The notes under the pieces are model-generated. The model saw only the letters and a program-made list of their open reading frames with translations. It was not told the DNA's origin and searched no databases. The position numbers and the translations under genes are program-made. A stretch of DNA of 64,000 bases from JABDGM01 sp963738665 (GTDB taxonomy: Bacteria > Planctomycetota > Planctomycetia > Pirellulales > Lacipirellulaceae), in NCBI GenBank assembly GCA_963738665.1, contig CAVTXL010000003.1, forward strand, positions 558,001-622,000, in the 5' to 3' direction. This document shows positions 1 through 9,493 of the stretch, in pieces (the stretch's first letter is position 1; the number at the start of each line of letters is the position of its first letter).

Positions 1-2
1 AT

Positions 3-494
3 TTACCGGTAACGTTTTACCGGGCGACGTCGGACCTGCCAGCCTTCGACGATTACTCGATGGCCAACCGCACCTATCGCTACTTCAATGGCAAGCCGCT
101 GTACGCGTTCGGTCACGGCTTGAGCTACACAAGTTTTGATTATGCGGGGGGGAAATTGAATTCAAGCCGCATCACGCCCGACGGCAAGGTGCAGGTGACG
201 TTTACCGTCAAAAATACCGGCCAGCGGGATGGCGACGACGTAGCGCAGCTTTACTTTCGACATGTGAATTCCGCAGCGCCGCAGCCCAAGCAATCTCTTT
301 GCGGCTTCCACCGGGTAAGCCTGAAGAGCGGCGAATCCGCAGAGGTCACGATCGAAGTACCTGCCGAACGACTGCGGTACTGGAGCGAAGAACAAAAGCA
401 ATATGTCGTGGAGCCGGGCGACTACGAGTTCCTCGTCGGCGCCGCCTCCGATGACATCCGGCTTAAGTTGCCACTAACGATCGCCGCCCAATAA
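3..494 (+). CDS. Glycoside hydrolase family 3 (beta-glucosidase type), C-terminal part
   Basis: The last ~163 codons of a GH3 enzyme whose start lies before the window; the frame is open from base 3 and ends at the TAA at 492-494. Family knowledge: GH3 enzymes remove terminal beta-linked glucose or xylose from oligosaccharides. The visible part begins with the end of the alpha/beta sandwich domain (L-P-V-T-F-Y, then R-Y-F-N-G and Y-A-F-G-H-G-L-S-Y-T). This is the usual lead into the C-terminal fibronectin III-like domain, seen here as FTVKNTGQRDGDDVAQLY and GDYEFLVGAAS. The catalytic residues would lie upstream. An internal ATG at 60 is not the real start, because conserved sequence precedes it. 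It converges on the GH2 gene. Other substrate specificities within GH3 cannot be separated from this piece. Confidence 0.9.
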   Translation, partial: LPVTFYRATSDLPAFDDYSMANRTYRYFNGKPLYAFGHGLSYTSFDYAGGKLNSSRITPDGKVQVTFTVKNTGQRDGDDVAQLYFRHVNSAAPQPKQSLCGFHRVSLKSGESAEVTIEVPAERLRYWSEEQKQYVVEPGDYEFLVGAASDDIRLKLPLTIAAQ

Positions 495-577
495 AGTGCA
501 CGAGGCGTGCATGGATGCGTTGTCCCTTCTCGTCGCAGCAACAAAACAAGCAGCCGGTTGCGTCGGCCCCTCGGTCG

Positions 578-3068
578 CTATTGCTTGACGACGGCGGGCA
601 CGGCCGGAGGCTGCGCCGTCTTTGCGACGCGGATGACTACCTCAGCCTCGTTTAGGCCGGCGGCCTTAGCGCGCAGGACGAGGTGGCCCGAGCCGCCGCG
701 CTGACTCTCAACGATAACCTGGGCCAGGCCGTTGAAGAGGCGGCGCATGTTGCCCTTATCCGGCTCATGAGATGTTGGATCGCCGTTGCCCACGCCGATC
801 ATCACGCCCGGCCCGCTGATTTCAAACTCAACCGGCAAGTTGGCCGTCGGGACGGCACGTCCGTCGCCGTCGAGAGCCTCCACGGTGACAGGTAGCGCAT
901 CGCGACCATCGCCGTCCAAAGTCATGCGATCTGGTATAAGCCGCAGCGCGACCGGTTCGCCCGTCGTTTCGACCGAATAGCGAGCAACTTCCTTGCCCCC
1001 TCGCTTGGCGACTGCTTCGAGCTTTCCCGCCGCATAGGGTACTTGCCATTCGACCATCATCACCGGGTCCACAGGCTTCTCCTCAAGCAGTTTGCCGTTC
1101 AGCGAGAGGGCCACCGTTTCGGCATTGGTGAGTGCCATCACTTTGATTGGTGTGCCTTCTTTGCCAGCCCAGTTCCAATGCGGTACAAGAGTCAGCACGG
1201 GGCGGTCGTGAATCCACAAAGCCTGGCGGACGTAAAACGCCGTCTTGGGAAATCCGCACAGATCAAGGCAGCCGAAATAAGAGCTCACGGACGGCCAATT
1301 GAACGGCGTCGGCTCTCCGCGGTAATCGAAGCCCGTCCAAAGAAAGCCTCCTGCAAAGGTCGGCTGGCGCTCGATCACTTGCCACGCCAGACGATTGTTC
1401 ACCGTCCAGCCGCGAATGATGTCGTCGTACGCATTTAGCACGTTCTTCGACCAGTCGGTCACGTAGGCCCCGCGGGTCATGACTTGGGAACCCTCTTCCG
1501 TGCTGACGATCGGTTTGTTGGGATAGGCGGCTCGAATCCGCTCATATTTGTCGACCTGGTAATTGATGCCGACTACGTCCACCGCCTGGGCCGCGTTTTC
1601 TGGGTTCGCCGTGTCTCCACGCAATTGCCCCCCGTTCTGTGCCGCCGTGGTAGGACGCGTGGCATCGAGCTGCTCGACCAGCGCATCCAGGCGGCGGCTC
1701 ATCTCCATTCCCAGCGCGTTGCCCTGCACGCCGTTCTCCTCGTTGAACAAGCACCACAAGATCACGCTAGGGTGGTTCCGGTCGCGACGCACGAGCCATT
1801 CGAGCTGATTGAGGTTTTCTGCCGAGGTGTCCAAGTGCCGGTTCTCATCCATCACCAGCATCCCCAGGCGGTCGCAGACGTCGAGAAGCTCTTTGGCCGG
1901 GGGATTGTGGCGCACCGAATAGCGTTCGCGCCATCTCTTTTAGCTTGCGAATGCGAAATTCCCACAGAGAATCGGGCACGGCGACGCCCACGCCGGCGTG
2001 GTCCTGATGATTGCAGACGCCTTGCAGCACAAGTCGCTGCTCGTTGAGTAAGAATCCTTGCTCCTGATCAAAGCGAAGCATGCGAAACCCGCATTTGGTC
2101 GTGACGGCGTCAACGGGCAGATTGTTATTGAGCACGGTCGTGCGGACTTCATAAAGAATCGGTTCGTCCACAGACCAAATGCGTGGCGACTCGACGGGCA
2201 GCGATAAGGTCTCGACCTGTTGCTCGAAAGCGGCTAGGTCGACCGGCGGCGTATTCGCCCGGGCGATATCTTTTCCAGATGGGTCGATGACGGAAACTGT
2301 CAACAACGCCGAGGTCGCGCGGTAACCTGAATTACGCAGCGTCGCTTCAACGGGTATAGTCCAATGCCCATCTGGCGAGCGGACGGGGTTAGCATAAATG
2401 CCGTCCGTGACGATATGCACTGGGTTGCGCTTCACCAGCCAAGTATGGCGATAGATGCCGGCCCCCTCATACCACCAGCCTTCCATCGCTTTGGCGTCCA
2501 CCCGCACGGCGATCGTGTTGATATCGTTTCCGTAGCGTGCCATGCTTGTAATATCAATGTAGAACGACGCGTAGCCGTTCCAATTGTGATGCACCGGCAT
2601 GCCGTTGAACCAAACGGTACAATGGGTGGAAACGCCGTCAAATTGGAGTTCGATATGCTTGCCACGATCGGATTCGTTCAATTCGAATTGGCGTCGATAC
2701 CAGGCGATGCCGCGCCGCCGATATCCCTGATTTCGGTTTGCCTCCTGATCGAACGGCCCTTCGACGACCCAGTCGTGCGGCAGATCGAGCTCTCTCCAAG
2801 ATTTGTCGTCGTAATTGGGCGCTGCGGCGCCCCACGCGCCCCCTGCCTTCGCGCCCCCTTCGGCCTCATCCCGGTTAGGTCGAAAGTCGGTCGGAGGAAT
2901 GTCGCCCAGGTGGAATCGCCATCCCTGGTCGAGCGACAGCGTCTCGCGCAGCCCGAGCGAATGCGCGTCGTCATTCTCTTGACCAGCGGCGGTCAGCGTT
3001 GCCCCCCCAAGAAGTATTGCCGCTATGATTTTCGAAAGCCGCAACCCCGCCATCAGCGAAGTTCTCAT
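578..3068 (-). CDS. Glycoside hydrolase family 2 (beta-galactosidase-like), frameshifted
   Basis: An exported GH2 enzyme acting on terminal beta-linked sugars. ATG at 3068 is chosen: it has an AGGG-type RBS just upstream and begins a signal peptide (MRTSLMAGLRLSKIIAAILL...TAAGQ). Domains in order: N-terminal sugar-binding jelly roll (D-Q-G-W-R-F-H-L-G, L-P-H-D-W), Ig-like domain, TIM barrel, then C-terminal Ig-like domains. The barrel carries the acid/base in WCLFNEE and the probable nucleophile in VSTEEGS. Around 1900-1935 the frame breaks. Restoring one G in GG and one C in CC gives G-A-N-A-I-R-C-A-H-N-P-P-A, the conserved GH2 segment, so two one-base losses lie within ~20 nt. This looks like sequence error rather than decay, because both halves are otherwise intact. 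Exact substrate (galactose, glucuronate, mannose) is unknown. Confidence 0.85.
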
Positions 3069-3119
3069 AGAACCCTCGCAAGAGAATTTGCAATCCACGC
3101 GGCCGGCGCAAAACCTCAA

Positions 3120-5450
3120 TTAGTTTCCGCCACTTTCGCCTTCCGCGGGCAATACGCTGATTTCCGCAGCCGTTGCGCCGCCTCCCGTGACAACCCGCAA
3201 GGCCGTAAAGCGTATGTACCGAGCCGTCACAGGCTCGAAATTCACCTCTTGAGCCGTAGGGTTGTTTCGGATGTTACCGAAGCGGCCGTCGTTTATTTTG
3301 GTCGTCCACGATTGTCCGTCCAGGCTCGTTTCGATACGGTAAACACTGATTACGCCAAACGGGTTTCGATCCTGACGCGGCAAATAACAAAAGCCGGCGA
3401 TGTCCAGTTCGCGTCGCATATCGATGGTCAACGAATGCGGCCCCGCGGAGTCATCGCTTTGCCAGAATGTCGATGGGTCGGCATCGATCGCGTTCGCGGC
3501 ACTGCCGTTCGCGTCGCCAGTTTCCTGGCCGTCCGCTGTCACAACAGTCCAGCCGGTTGGCGCGAAGCCGGAGAACCACTTCGTGGCCATCATGCCCACG
3601 CGTCCGTCCGGGGCCACACTGGCAGCGTTCAGCACGCCGCCGCGTGGCAGAGCGACAGGAGAACGGTAAACGGCCGACGTTCGGGTCGGCGCCGAGCCGT
3701 CCGTGGTGTAGACCACCGTAAGGCCCTTCGGATCGCTGATCTTCACCAGGCCGTCGGCGCTTTGTTCAGAAATGGCGGGCGGTGAAACGATTTCGGCCTG
3801 CTTGAAAAGCCCAATGCCGGCGATCGTTGGCTCGGTGCGCGAACCGGTGATGCGGATTCGGAGCCGGTCGCTTGTCACTGGAGACCGCAAGCGAATGAGC
3901 CTTTTAAATCCTACCGTAGTCAGCTCGTCGGCGGTGATTGCCGCATTCCACCCGCGGCCATCCCAAGTGTCGAGGGCGAACGACTCGATGCGTTGACCAC
4001 GATGATCCACCGCCTCTTGCAACGACACGACATCAAACGTGGCGGGCGCCGGCAGCTTCAGAACGAGCTCGCCGGTGCTGTGCCCCGGCGCTGCCTCCCA
4101 CCAGGTGTCGAGTTTCCCATCGAGAGCCAAGGACGCGCCTTTGGCGTCGATCGACGAGTCGGCCGTGAGGCTGCCGCCGCCGGTCAGATTTTTAGCAAAC
4201 GTATCACGGACAACTTGGGCCATCAATCGCAGATGCGCGAGCTGGTCGTCCGGAATCAGGCCGCGCGAGTCCGGCGACAGGTTCAACAGCCAGATTCCGT
4301 TGCGGCCTACGGACTGATAGTAAATGTCGACGAGCTCCGCGGCCGTTCGCGAGGGCTTCTTCGGCGCCCAGAACCAACCATGGAGAATGGGCACGTTGAC
4401 CTCGGCCGGATACCACCAAAGATACGTGCCAGATTTCAGCCTGGCTCGGCTGCCCAAGTCTCTCTGCGTCATATCGGGCCAATTGAACTCCGCGGGCGGC
4501 TTCGGTAAGGGGATGACGCTCCACTCGGTCGGGCGGCCCACTCCGCCTTCGTTGCCAACCCAGCGTCCATCCGGCCCTTTGCCGAATATGATCGCCTGCG
4601 GCTGCAAGTTACGAATCAAATCGTACCAGGCGGCATAGTCGTACGTTTCCGGAACGCTTCGATCCGGATTCGCGCCGTCGAACCAGACTTCGTTGATCGG
4701 TCCATACTCGGTCAGCAATTCGTAAAGCTGGTTGAGAAAATACCGATTATAGTCGTTTACCTCGTAGGTGTAACTTTGAAAACCTGGGGGTGGCGTGCGT
4801 CCTTTCGACGGATCCGACTTGAAGGTGGTCGGATCGGTCGGAATCATCGACCGCAGCTTCGGGCTTCTGTTTCCATAATAGCCGTCTGGGTTTTTGGGAT
4901 TGGTGCGCAACTGGTACAGGTCGGCCGGCGAAAGATAAACGCCCAGCTTAATGCCGTGCTTTTGGGCTGCGTCGGCCACTTGCCGGATCACGTCTCCTTT
5001 CCCATCGCGCCACGGGCTGGCCGCGACGGAGTGCTCTTCATATCGTGTGGGCCACAGGCAGAAACCGTCATGGTGCTTACACACTGGTACGATCATTTTG
5101 CCGCCGGCTTCCTTGACAGCGAGCACCCATTGCTCGGCATCGAGCTCCTGCGGATTGAATATCGACGGATCTTCCTGCCCGTTGCCCCACTCGACGTGCC
5201 GAAACGTGTTCGGACCAAAATGGATGAAGAACGTCCGCTCCATCCGAAACCAATCCGTCTGGTTCTGGCGCGGCAAAACCTTGGCCGCTTTTTCGATGAT
5301 CTCCGCCTCGGAGTCGTTGTTTGCGATCTCTTGCAACGTAGCGTACGGAATTGTTGGTTCCTTTGCGTCCGCCGAAGTGGAGCTGACAGACTGGGAACGG
5401 GCAACCGTGCATAAACTTAGCACTATGCCGAGGGTGAAGCTGTATTTCAT
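3120..5450 (-). CDS. Alpha-L-fucosidase, GH29, with C-terminal discoidin-like domain
   Basis: A secreted GH29 enzyme of about 776 residues that would release terminal alpha-L-fucose. Start chosen at ATG 5450, which opens a signal peptide (MKYSFTLGIVLSLCTVARS); an in-frame ATG at 5504 would add 18 charged residues in front of it. The catalytic TIM barrel shows W-F-R-M-E-R-T-F-F-I-H-F-G-P-N, the K-H-H-D-G-F-C-L-W motif and E-V-W-F-D-G-A-N-P, where the Asp is the expected nucleophile. The last ~140 residues (ATKWFSGFAPTGW onward to YIRFTALRVV) form an F5/8 type C (discoidin) carbohydrate-binding module. The gene is intact and lies 51 bp upstream of the GH2 gene on the same strand, so the two may be co-transcribed for breakdown of a fucosylated polysaccharide. 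The acid/base residue of GH29 varies and was not assigned. Confidence 0.9.
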   Translation of the reverse strand: MKYSFTLGIVLSLCTVARSQSVSSTSADAKEPTIPYATLQEIANNDSEAEIIEKAAKVLPRQNQTDWFRMERTFFIHFGPNTFRHVEWGNGQEDPSIFNPQELDAEQWVLAVKEAGGKMIVPVCKHHDGFCLWPTRYEEHSVAASPWRDGKGDVIRQVADAAQKHGIKLGVYLSPADLYQLRTNPKNPDGYYGNRSPKLRSMIPTDPTTFKSDPSKGRTPPPGFQSYTYEVNDYNRYFLNQLYELLTEYGPINEVWFDGANPDRSVPETYDYAAWYDLIRNLQPQAIIFGKGPDGRWVGNEGGVGRPTEWSVIPLPKPPAEFNWPDMTQRDLGSRARLKSGTYLWWYPAEVNVPILHGWFWAPKKPSRTAAELVDIYYQSVGRNGIWLLNLSPDSRGLIPDDQLAHLRLMAQVVRDTFAKNLTGGGSLTADSSIDAKGASLALDGKLDTWWEAAPGHSTGELVLKLPAPATFDVVSLQEAVDHRGQRIESFALDTWDGRGWNAAITADELTTVGFKRLIRLRSPVTSDRLRIRITGSRTEPTIAGIGLFKQAEIVSPPAISEQSADGLVKISDPKGLTVVYTTDGSAPTRTSAVYRSPVALPRGGVLNAASVAPDGRVGMMATKWFSGFAPTGWTVVTADGQETGDANGSAANAIDADPSTFWQSDDSAGPHSLTIDMRRELDIAGFCYLPRQDRNPFGVISVYRIETSLDGQSWTTKINDGRFGNIRNNPTAQEVNFEPVTARYIRFTALRVVTGGGATAAEISVLPAEGESGGN

Positions 5451-5774
5451 ACGTTGCGTTTTGAGAAAACTCTCGCGTCGGTTTGTTGTGTTTCTATTGT
5501 TCATCGCCGCTTTGAAACCCGTGCCGTGCGACCCCCGATTTGAACTGCTAGTCGCAAATCGCTATTCAATATAGCAGGTTTTGCTGGCGCGGAACCATTG
5601 CAAAGCCGCATTTGGATCCCGAGTCATCCGGAGCTGACGTTGGCAAACGTCGCGTCGCGGAGCGGGCCAAATGGGAGGCCGGAGACATCCCAGCAAGAAC
5701 TGGTGCGGCACGCGGTGCGTGGAGAGCTGGGGGACGTTTTCGCAGGGGCTGTTGCGGCACACGGAGCGTGCCTA
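5451..5774. other. Intergenic region with a REP-like arm
   Basis: 324 bp between the GH29 start and the end of the DUF4159 gene. No convincing gene. Near 5755-5780 it holds GGCACACGGAGCGTGCCT followed by ACTAC. This matches one arm of the inverted repeat at 51282-51395 (GTAGTAGTCACACTCCCGTG and its partner), so it is probably a partial copy of the same repeat family. The GH29 promoter is expected at the 5451-5560 end, but no box pair stands out. Confidence 0.4.
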
Positions 5775-8123
5775 CTACTGGTTCAGCGTGTAGAGCAGCA
5801 CGTTCAGGCCGATGCGGGCGGCGTCTTCGCGGATGTAGCCGCGGCAACCGACTGCTTCGTGGCTTTCCAGCGCACAGCTGATGTCAAACGGAGAGAAGAT
5901 GACGGCCCAGCGGCCGTCGATTTGGATGCCTTCGAGCTGGGGTTCGGCGGGGCGGGTGCGGGCGGCGACGGGCTGGTTGGCCGCCGCGGGTTGCGGGTCG
6001 CGGAGCGTGACGTGTCGAATGTCGAAGCCCCCGAAGTTGGTAGTGAAGAGCGCGTCGTTCGCCGGGATGCGGGCCAGCGTGCGGCCGGGCATTGCGTCGG
6101 CGAGTTCGCGGCGAAAGGCTTTCGTGAAGGCGTCGCTCGCGCAGATGGCGTCGGCCAAAAGCGTGCCGCCGCGCTCCAGGTATTCGCGGATGCGCGTGCG
6201 CTCCTCGGGCGTGAGGCGGAAGTCTTGCCGGCCGTGCATGAAGGCGAGTGGGTAATTGAAGAGATTCTTGTCGGAAATGTTGATCATCTCCGGCGCCGCT
6301 CGGACGCGGAGCTGCAGCTCGCCTTGCGACGCTGTGCGGAGCAGGTTGATGAGGGCGCCGGGCGCATCGTTGCAGCCGCCGCCGTGGCGGAGCTTGGCAA
6401 TTTCGATGACGCCGCGGCTCGATTTTGTGCCGGCCGCGTCGTCGGCCGGTGGCGTGATGAAGCTTTGTTCCTTGCCCTTGGGCTCGCGATTGGTGGCGTA
6501 GGTGAGGACGTTGATGCCAATCGCCAGGGCGGCGGCGATGTGGTCGGTGACGGGCCTGGGGAAATGATCCCACTGGCCGGGCTGGGCCAGCTCCCAGTAG
6601 CAGGAGAGATCGACGTCGGAATAGACGACGCAGGTGCGGCAGCCGTAATCGACGCCCCATAGCCGGCCGGCGTAGGGTGAATCTGGGCGGACGATTTCTT
6701 CCATTCGCCAGAGGGGATGACCGGGCGGGATGAGGGCGAGCTGGTATTCGGGCTCGGGAAAGACGGCGGCCATCAGTTTGCGGAAGCCGGTGTCGAATGA
6801 TTTGGGGTCGCTGCAACAGGCCTCGGCGAACAGGAAGCCGCCGCGATCGAGGTAGTCGCGGATTTTTTGGGCGTGGTCCATGAGCTGCGGCAGGCGGCTG
6901 CCGCTGACGTAGAGGACGGGCGCTTGCAGCAGATCTTCGACGCTGGCCGTGGCGGGGTCCATGATTTGCCAGGTGAGGCCGAGCTTCCACTTCTCTTCGG
7001 TGTAGGCGGTGAGGTTGGCGGCGTCGCGGCGGTGCTGGTTCCAGTCGTCTCCGTCTCCGTACTTAAGCTTGGCGACGACGATCGGGCGGCGGCCTTTGGA
7101 GAGGAACAACAGGGCCAGAGCGGTGCTGATGTTTTCATCGGTTTCGGCATGCCAACTGTGTTTCCAGAAATGGGAGAAGGGGTCCTGCTGGTGGACGAGG
7201 AAATCGGCGCCTTCGCGATACCAATCGTGATCGCCGATGAAGCGGCGGGCGGTGAGGCGGCCGGCGCGTTCGAGGCCGTAGAGATAATAGAAGATGACGT
7301 TCTGGCCGGCGCCGGCAGGGCGCGGGTTACGACTGACCGAGAATCGCTGGGCGAGCCACTCGATCGCACGTTCCAGCTTTTCATCGGGCGCATGCGGGCG
7401 GCAGCAGACGACGTGGTCGCCTTCGACGGCGGCGTCACCCGATTCGAGTGCGGCCGTGGTGATGGCGAGTCCGCCGATGCCGGCGCAGGTCATGCTGCCG
7501 TCGCCCGGGTCGCCCGGATGGTAGCCCCAGGAGCCGTCGCCGTTTTGCGTGCGGCGCCAGTAGTCATTGGCCAGCACCCAGGTTTCATGCTTCACGATCA
7601 CGCCGACCCGCTGGGCGTCGTAGAGGGCGAGCACGGCGAACTGCGAGTTGCTGTTGTCGCTGCCCAGGCCCGGATAAGACCAGCCACCTTTGGTGACGTC
7701 GAGACGGGACTGGCGCTCTTCGAGAAAGCGGACGTTGCGGCCGATGAGAAGGAGGTCCTTTTTGGGTTCGGCCGCGCAGAGGACCATTGTTTGCAGCGAG
7801 ACGGTGTAGGTTTTTTCGAATTGTTGGCGGCGGAGATAGTCGAGCGCGCGGCGGACGGCGGGGTCGTCTGGACCGAGGCCGGCGTCGAGCAGCGCGAGGG
7901 TGCAGAGGGCGGTGACGCCGCCTGGGTAGCCGGGGAAATCTGGCCAATTGCCGCGGGGTCCTTGCTGGGATTTCAGATAACCGACGCCACGATCGATGGC
8001 TGCGAGGACCTGGGCGGCGTCGACAGGTCCTTCGCGCGGCCTTTGCGCGGCGGCGAAGCTGGCCGTTAGAATCGACACAATCGTCGCGGACGCGATCCAG
8101 GCGCGCGGTCGAAATAGTCTCAT
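5775..8123 (-). CDS. DUF4159 protein with N-terminal prenyltransferase/squalene-oxidase-like repeats
   Basis: About 782 residues, exported: ATG 8123 opens a signal peptide (MRLFRPRAWIASATIVSILT...ASFAAAQ). An in-frame extension up to 8519 exists but runs antisense into moxR. Residues ~35-330 have alpha-toroid type repeats (GVGYLKSQQGPRGNWPDFPG, GGWSYPG, NGDGSWGYHPGDP) as in prenyltransferase/squalene-oxidase families. Two DUF4159-like units follow (VVAKLKYGDGDDWNQHRRDA... and VIEIAKLRHGGGCNDAPGAL...), each ending in a D-R-G-G or E-R-G-G-T-L-L-A-D-A segment. No enzymatic function is established for DUF4159. In planctomycetes such genes often sit beside moxR/DUF58/BatA-like genes, as here, where this gene is divergent from moxR across 240 bp. 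Confidence 0.85.
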   Translation of the reverse strand: MRLFRPRAWIASATIVSILTASFAAAQRPREGPVDAAQVLAAIDRGVGYLKSQQGPRGNWPDFPGYPGGVTALCTLALLDAGLGPDDPAVRRALDYLRRQQFEKTYTVSLQTMVLCAAEPKKDLLLIGRNVRFLEERQSRLDVTKGGWSYPGLGSDNSNSQFAVLALYDAQRVGVIVKHETWVLANDYWRRTQNGDGSWGYHPGDPGDGSMTCAGIGGLAITTAALESGDAAVEGDHVVCCRPHAPDEKLERAIEWLAQRFSVSRNPRPAGAGQNVIFYYLYGLERAGRLTARRFIGDHDWYREGADFLVHQQDPFSHFWKHSWHAETDENISTALALLFLSKGRRPIVVAKLKYGDGDDWNQHRRDAANLTAYTEEKWKLGLTWQIMDPATASVEDLLQAPVLYVSGSRLPQLMDHAQKIRDYLDRGGFLFAEACCSDPKSFDTGFRKLMAAVFPEPEYQLALIPPGHPLWRMEEIVRPDSPYAGRLWGVDYGCRTCVVYSDVDLSCYWELAQPGQWDHFPRPVTDHIAAALAIGINVLTYATNREPKGKEQSFITPPADDAAGTKSSRGVIEIAKLRHGGGCNDAPGALINLLRTASQGELQLRVRAAPEMINISDKNLFNYPLAFMHGRQDFRLTPEERTRIREYLERGGTLLADAICASDAFTKAFRRELADAMPGRTLARIPANDALFTTNFGGFDIRHVTLRDPQPAAANQPVAARTRPAEPQLEGIQIDGRWAVIFSPFDISCALESHEAVGCRGYIREDAARIGLNVLLYTLNQ

Positions 8124-8298
8124 GGAACAACCTTGGCGACGGGTCCGGCGGGTGGTCCGTAAGTAGTTTACGTTTCTAGAGTTGCCGCGGCAAAGGGGTG
8201 GCGGGGCGAACGATTGTCCGCGTTGGAAGGCACCGATAGAATGCGTTCGGAACTGGGTGGGAATTTTATTCGGTGAACTTGTTTTGGCAGGCGGTTGA

Positions 8299-8321
8299 AT
8301 GGTCACTGAAGTGACCAGTCC
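8299..8321. repeat. Hairpin repeat, family A copy 1
   Basis: In the divergent DUF4159/moxR gap: GGTCACTGAAGTGACC followed by AGTCC. The arms GGTCA/TGACC are perfect. A second copy at 16586-16608 has GGTCG/CGACC, a compensated A-T to G-C change. Confidence 0.7.
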
Positions 8322-8363
8322 GTAGAGGACGTTCAAAGCACGAAACTGGCAGGGAATCGACCA

Positions 8364-9393
8364 TTGAGTAGTACCACAACGAAGACGCGTAATCTGGGTG
8401 ATGTTCTGCAGGAGTTTCGGCAGCATCGGGTGCTGATGCAGCGCGAGTTGCAGAAGGTGATCGTCGGACAGGACGGCGTGATCGAGCAGATTTTCGCGGC
8501 CATTTTTACGCGCGGCCATTGTCTCTTAGTGGGCGTGCCCGGCTTGGCGAAGACGCTCATCGTCAGCACGCTGGCGCGAATTCTGGATCTGCAGTTCAAG
8601 CGGATTCAGTTCACGCCCGATTTGATGCCCTCGGACATCACGGGCACCAACGTGCTGGAAGAAGACGAGAACGGGCGGCGGTCGTTTCGCTTCGTCGAAG
8701 GGCCGATCTTCACGAACATCTTGCTCGCGGACGAAATCAACCGCACGCCGCCCAAGACGCAGGCTGCGCTACTCCAGGCGATGCAGGAGCGCGAGGTGAC
8801 GGCGGGGCAATCGACTTATCAATTGCCCGATCCGTTCTTGACGATCGCCACGCAGAATCCGATCGAGCAGGAAGGGACGTACCCGCTGCCCGAGGCGCAG
8901 CTCGACCGCTTCATGTTCAACATCAAGGTCGATTACCCGTCGGCGGATGAAGAAGAGCGGATTTTGGCCGCGACGACGCGGCACGACCGGCCGGAAGTGA
9001 GCAAGGTGCTCTCGGAGCGGGCGATTTTGAATTTGCAGAAGCTGGTGATGTCGGTGGCGGTGAGCGAGCACATCATCAAGTACGTAGCGACGCTGGTGCG
9101 GGCGACGCGGCCGAAGGATGCGACGGCGCCGAAATTCGTGAAGGATTTTGTGGATTGGGGGGCCGGGCCGCGGGCCGGGCAGTTTTTGATTCACGGCGGC
9201 AAGGCGGTCGCGGCGATGGACGGCCGGTTCAGCGTGGCGATCGACGACGTGCAGCAGCGTGGCCGAGCCGGTGCTGCGGCATCGCATCAGCACGAATTTT
9301 CAGGCACAGGCTGAGGGGTACACAACGGAGGATCTGATCCAGCGGCTGCTGAAAGAGATTCCGGTGCCGGAAATACCAAAATTTGTTGGGTGA
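8364..9393 (+). CDS. MoxR-family AAA+ ATPase, frameshifted near its end
   Basis: Cytoplasmic AAA+ ATPase of the MoxR family (~343 residues when repaired), usually a chaperone that helps VWA-domain proteins mature. TTG at 8364 gives the standard N-terminus (MSSTTTKTRNLGDVL). Walker A is GVPGLAKT, Walker B is ILLADEINR, and the sensor region is ATQNPIEQEGTYPLPEAQLD. Near 9250 the frame shifts. Continuing one frame over gives VAEPVLRHRISTNFQAQAEG and ends PEIPKFVG at the TGA at 9391-9393, the expected MoxR C-terminus, so one base is probably missing around CAGCAGCGTGG. It heads a co-directional run moxR, DUF58, BatA-like, VWA, a layout typical of planctomycetes. Confidence 0.92.
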
Positions 9394-9493
9394 GAGGGCA
9401 GGATGCAGGGCGCAGGAATCGATTCCACGACACGTGCGAGTTCTCTCCCTGCCCCCTGCTTTCTGTTCCCTGCTCCCTGCTCCCTTCCCACCC
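9394..9493. repeat. Heptad-phased repeat between moxR and DUF58
   Basis: The gap is built of 7-base units: CCCTGCC CCCTGCT, TTCTGTT, CCCTGCT CCCTGCT. A weak complementary arm lies at 9394-9415 (AGGGCAGGATGCAGGGCGCAGG). It sits directly in front of the DUF58 start, where a ribosome binding site would be expected; none is obvious. Confidence 0.65.

Noticed and set aside
60..494. ATG at 60 as the start of the GH3 gene
   Set aside because: Conserved GH3 sequence is in frame before it (L-P-V-T-F-Y from base 3), so the gene begins outside the window.
1484..3785. Long open frames on the plus strand across the GH2 and GH29 genes
   Set aside because: They are antisense to clearly recognised enzymes; high GC leaves the opposite strand open. 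No motif, RBS or family resemblance.
5598..8069. Two long plus-strand frames (354 and 400 codons) across the DUF4159 gene
   Set aside because: Antisense shadows of a gene with signal peptide and domain signals; valine/alanine/glycine-rich composition is typical of such shadows.
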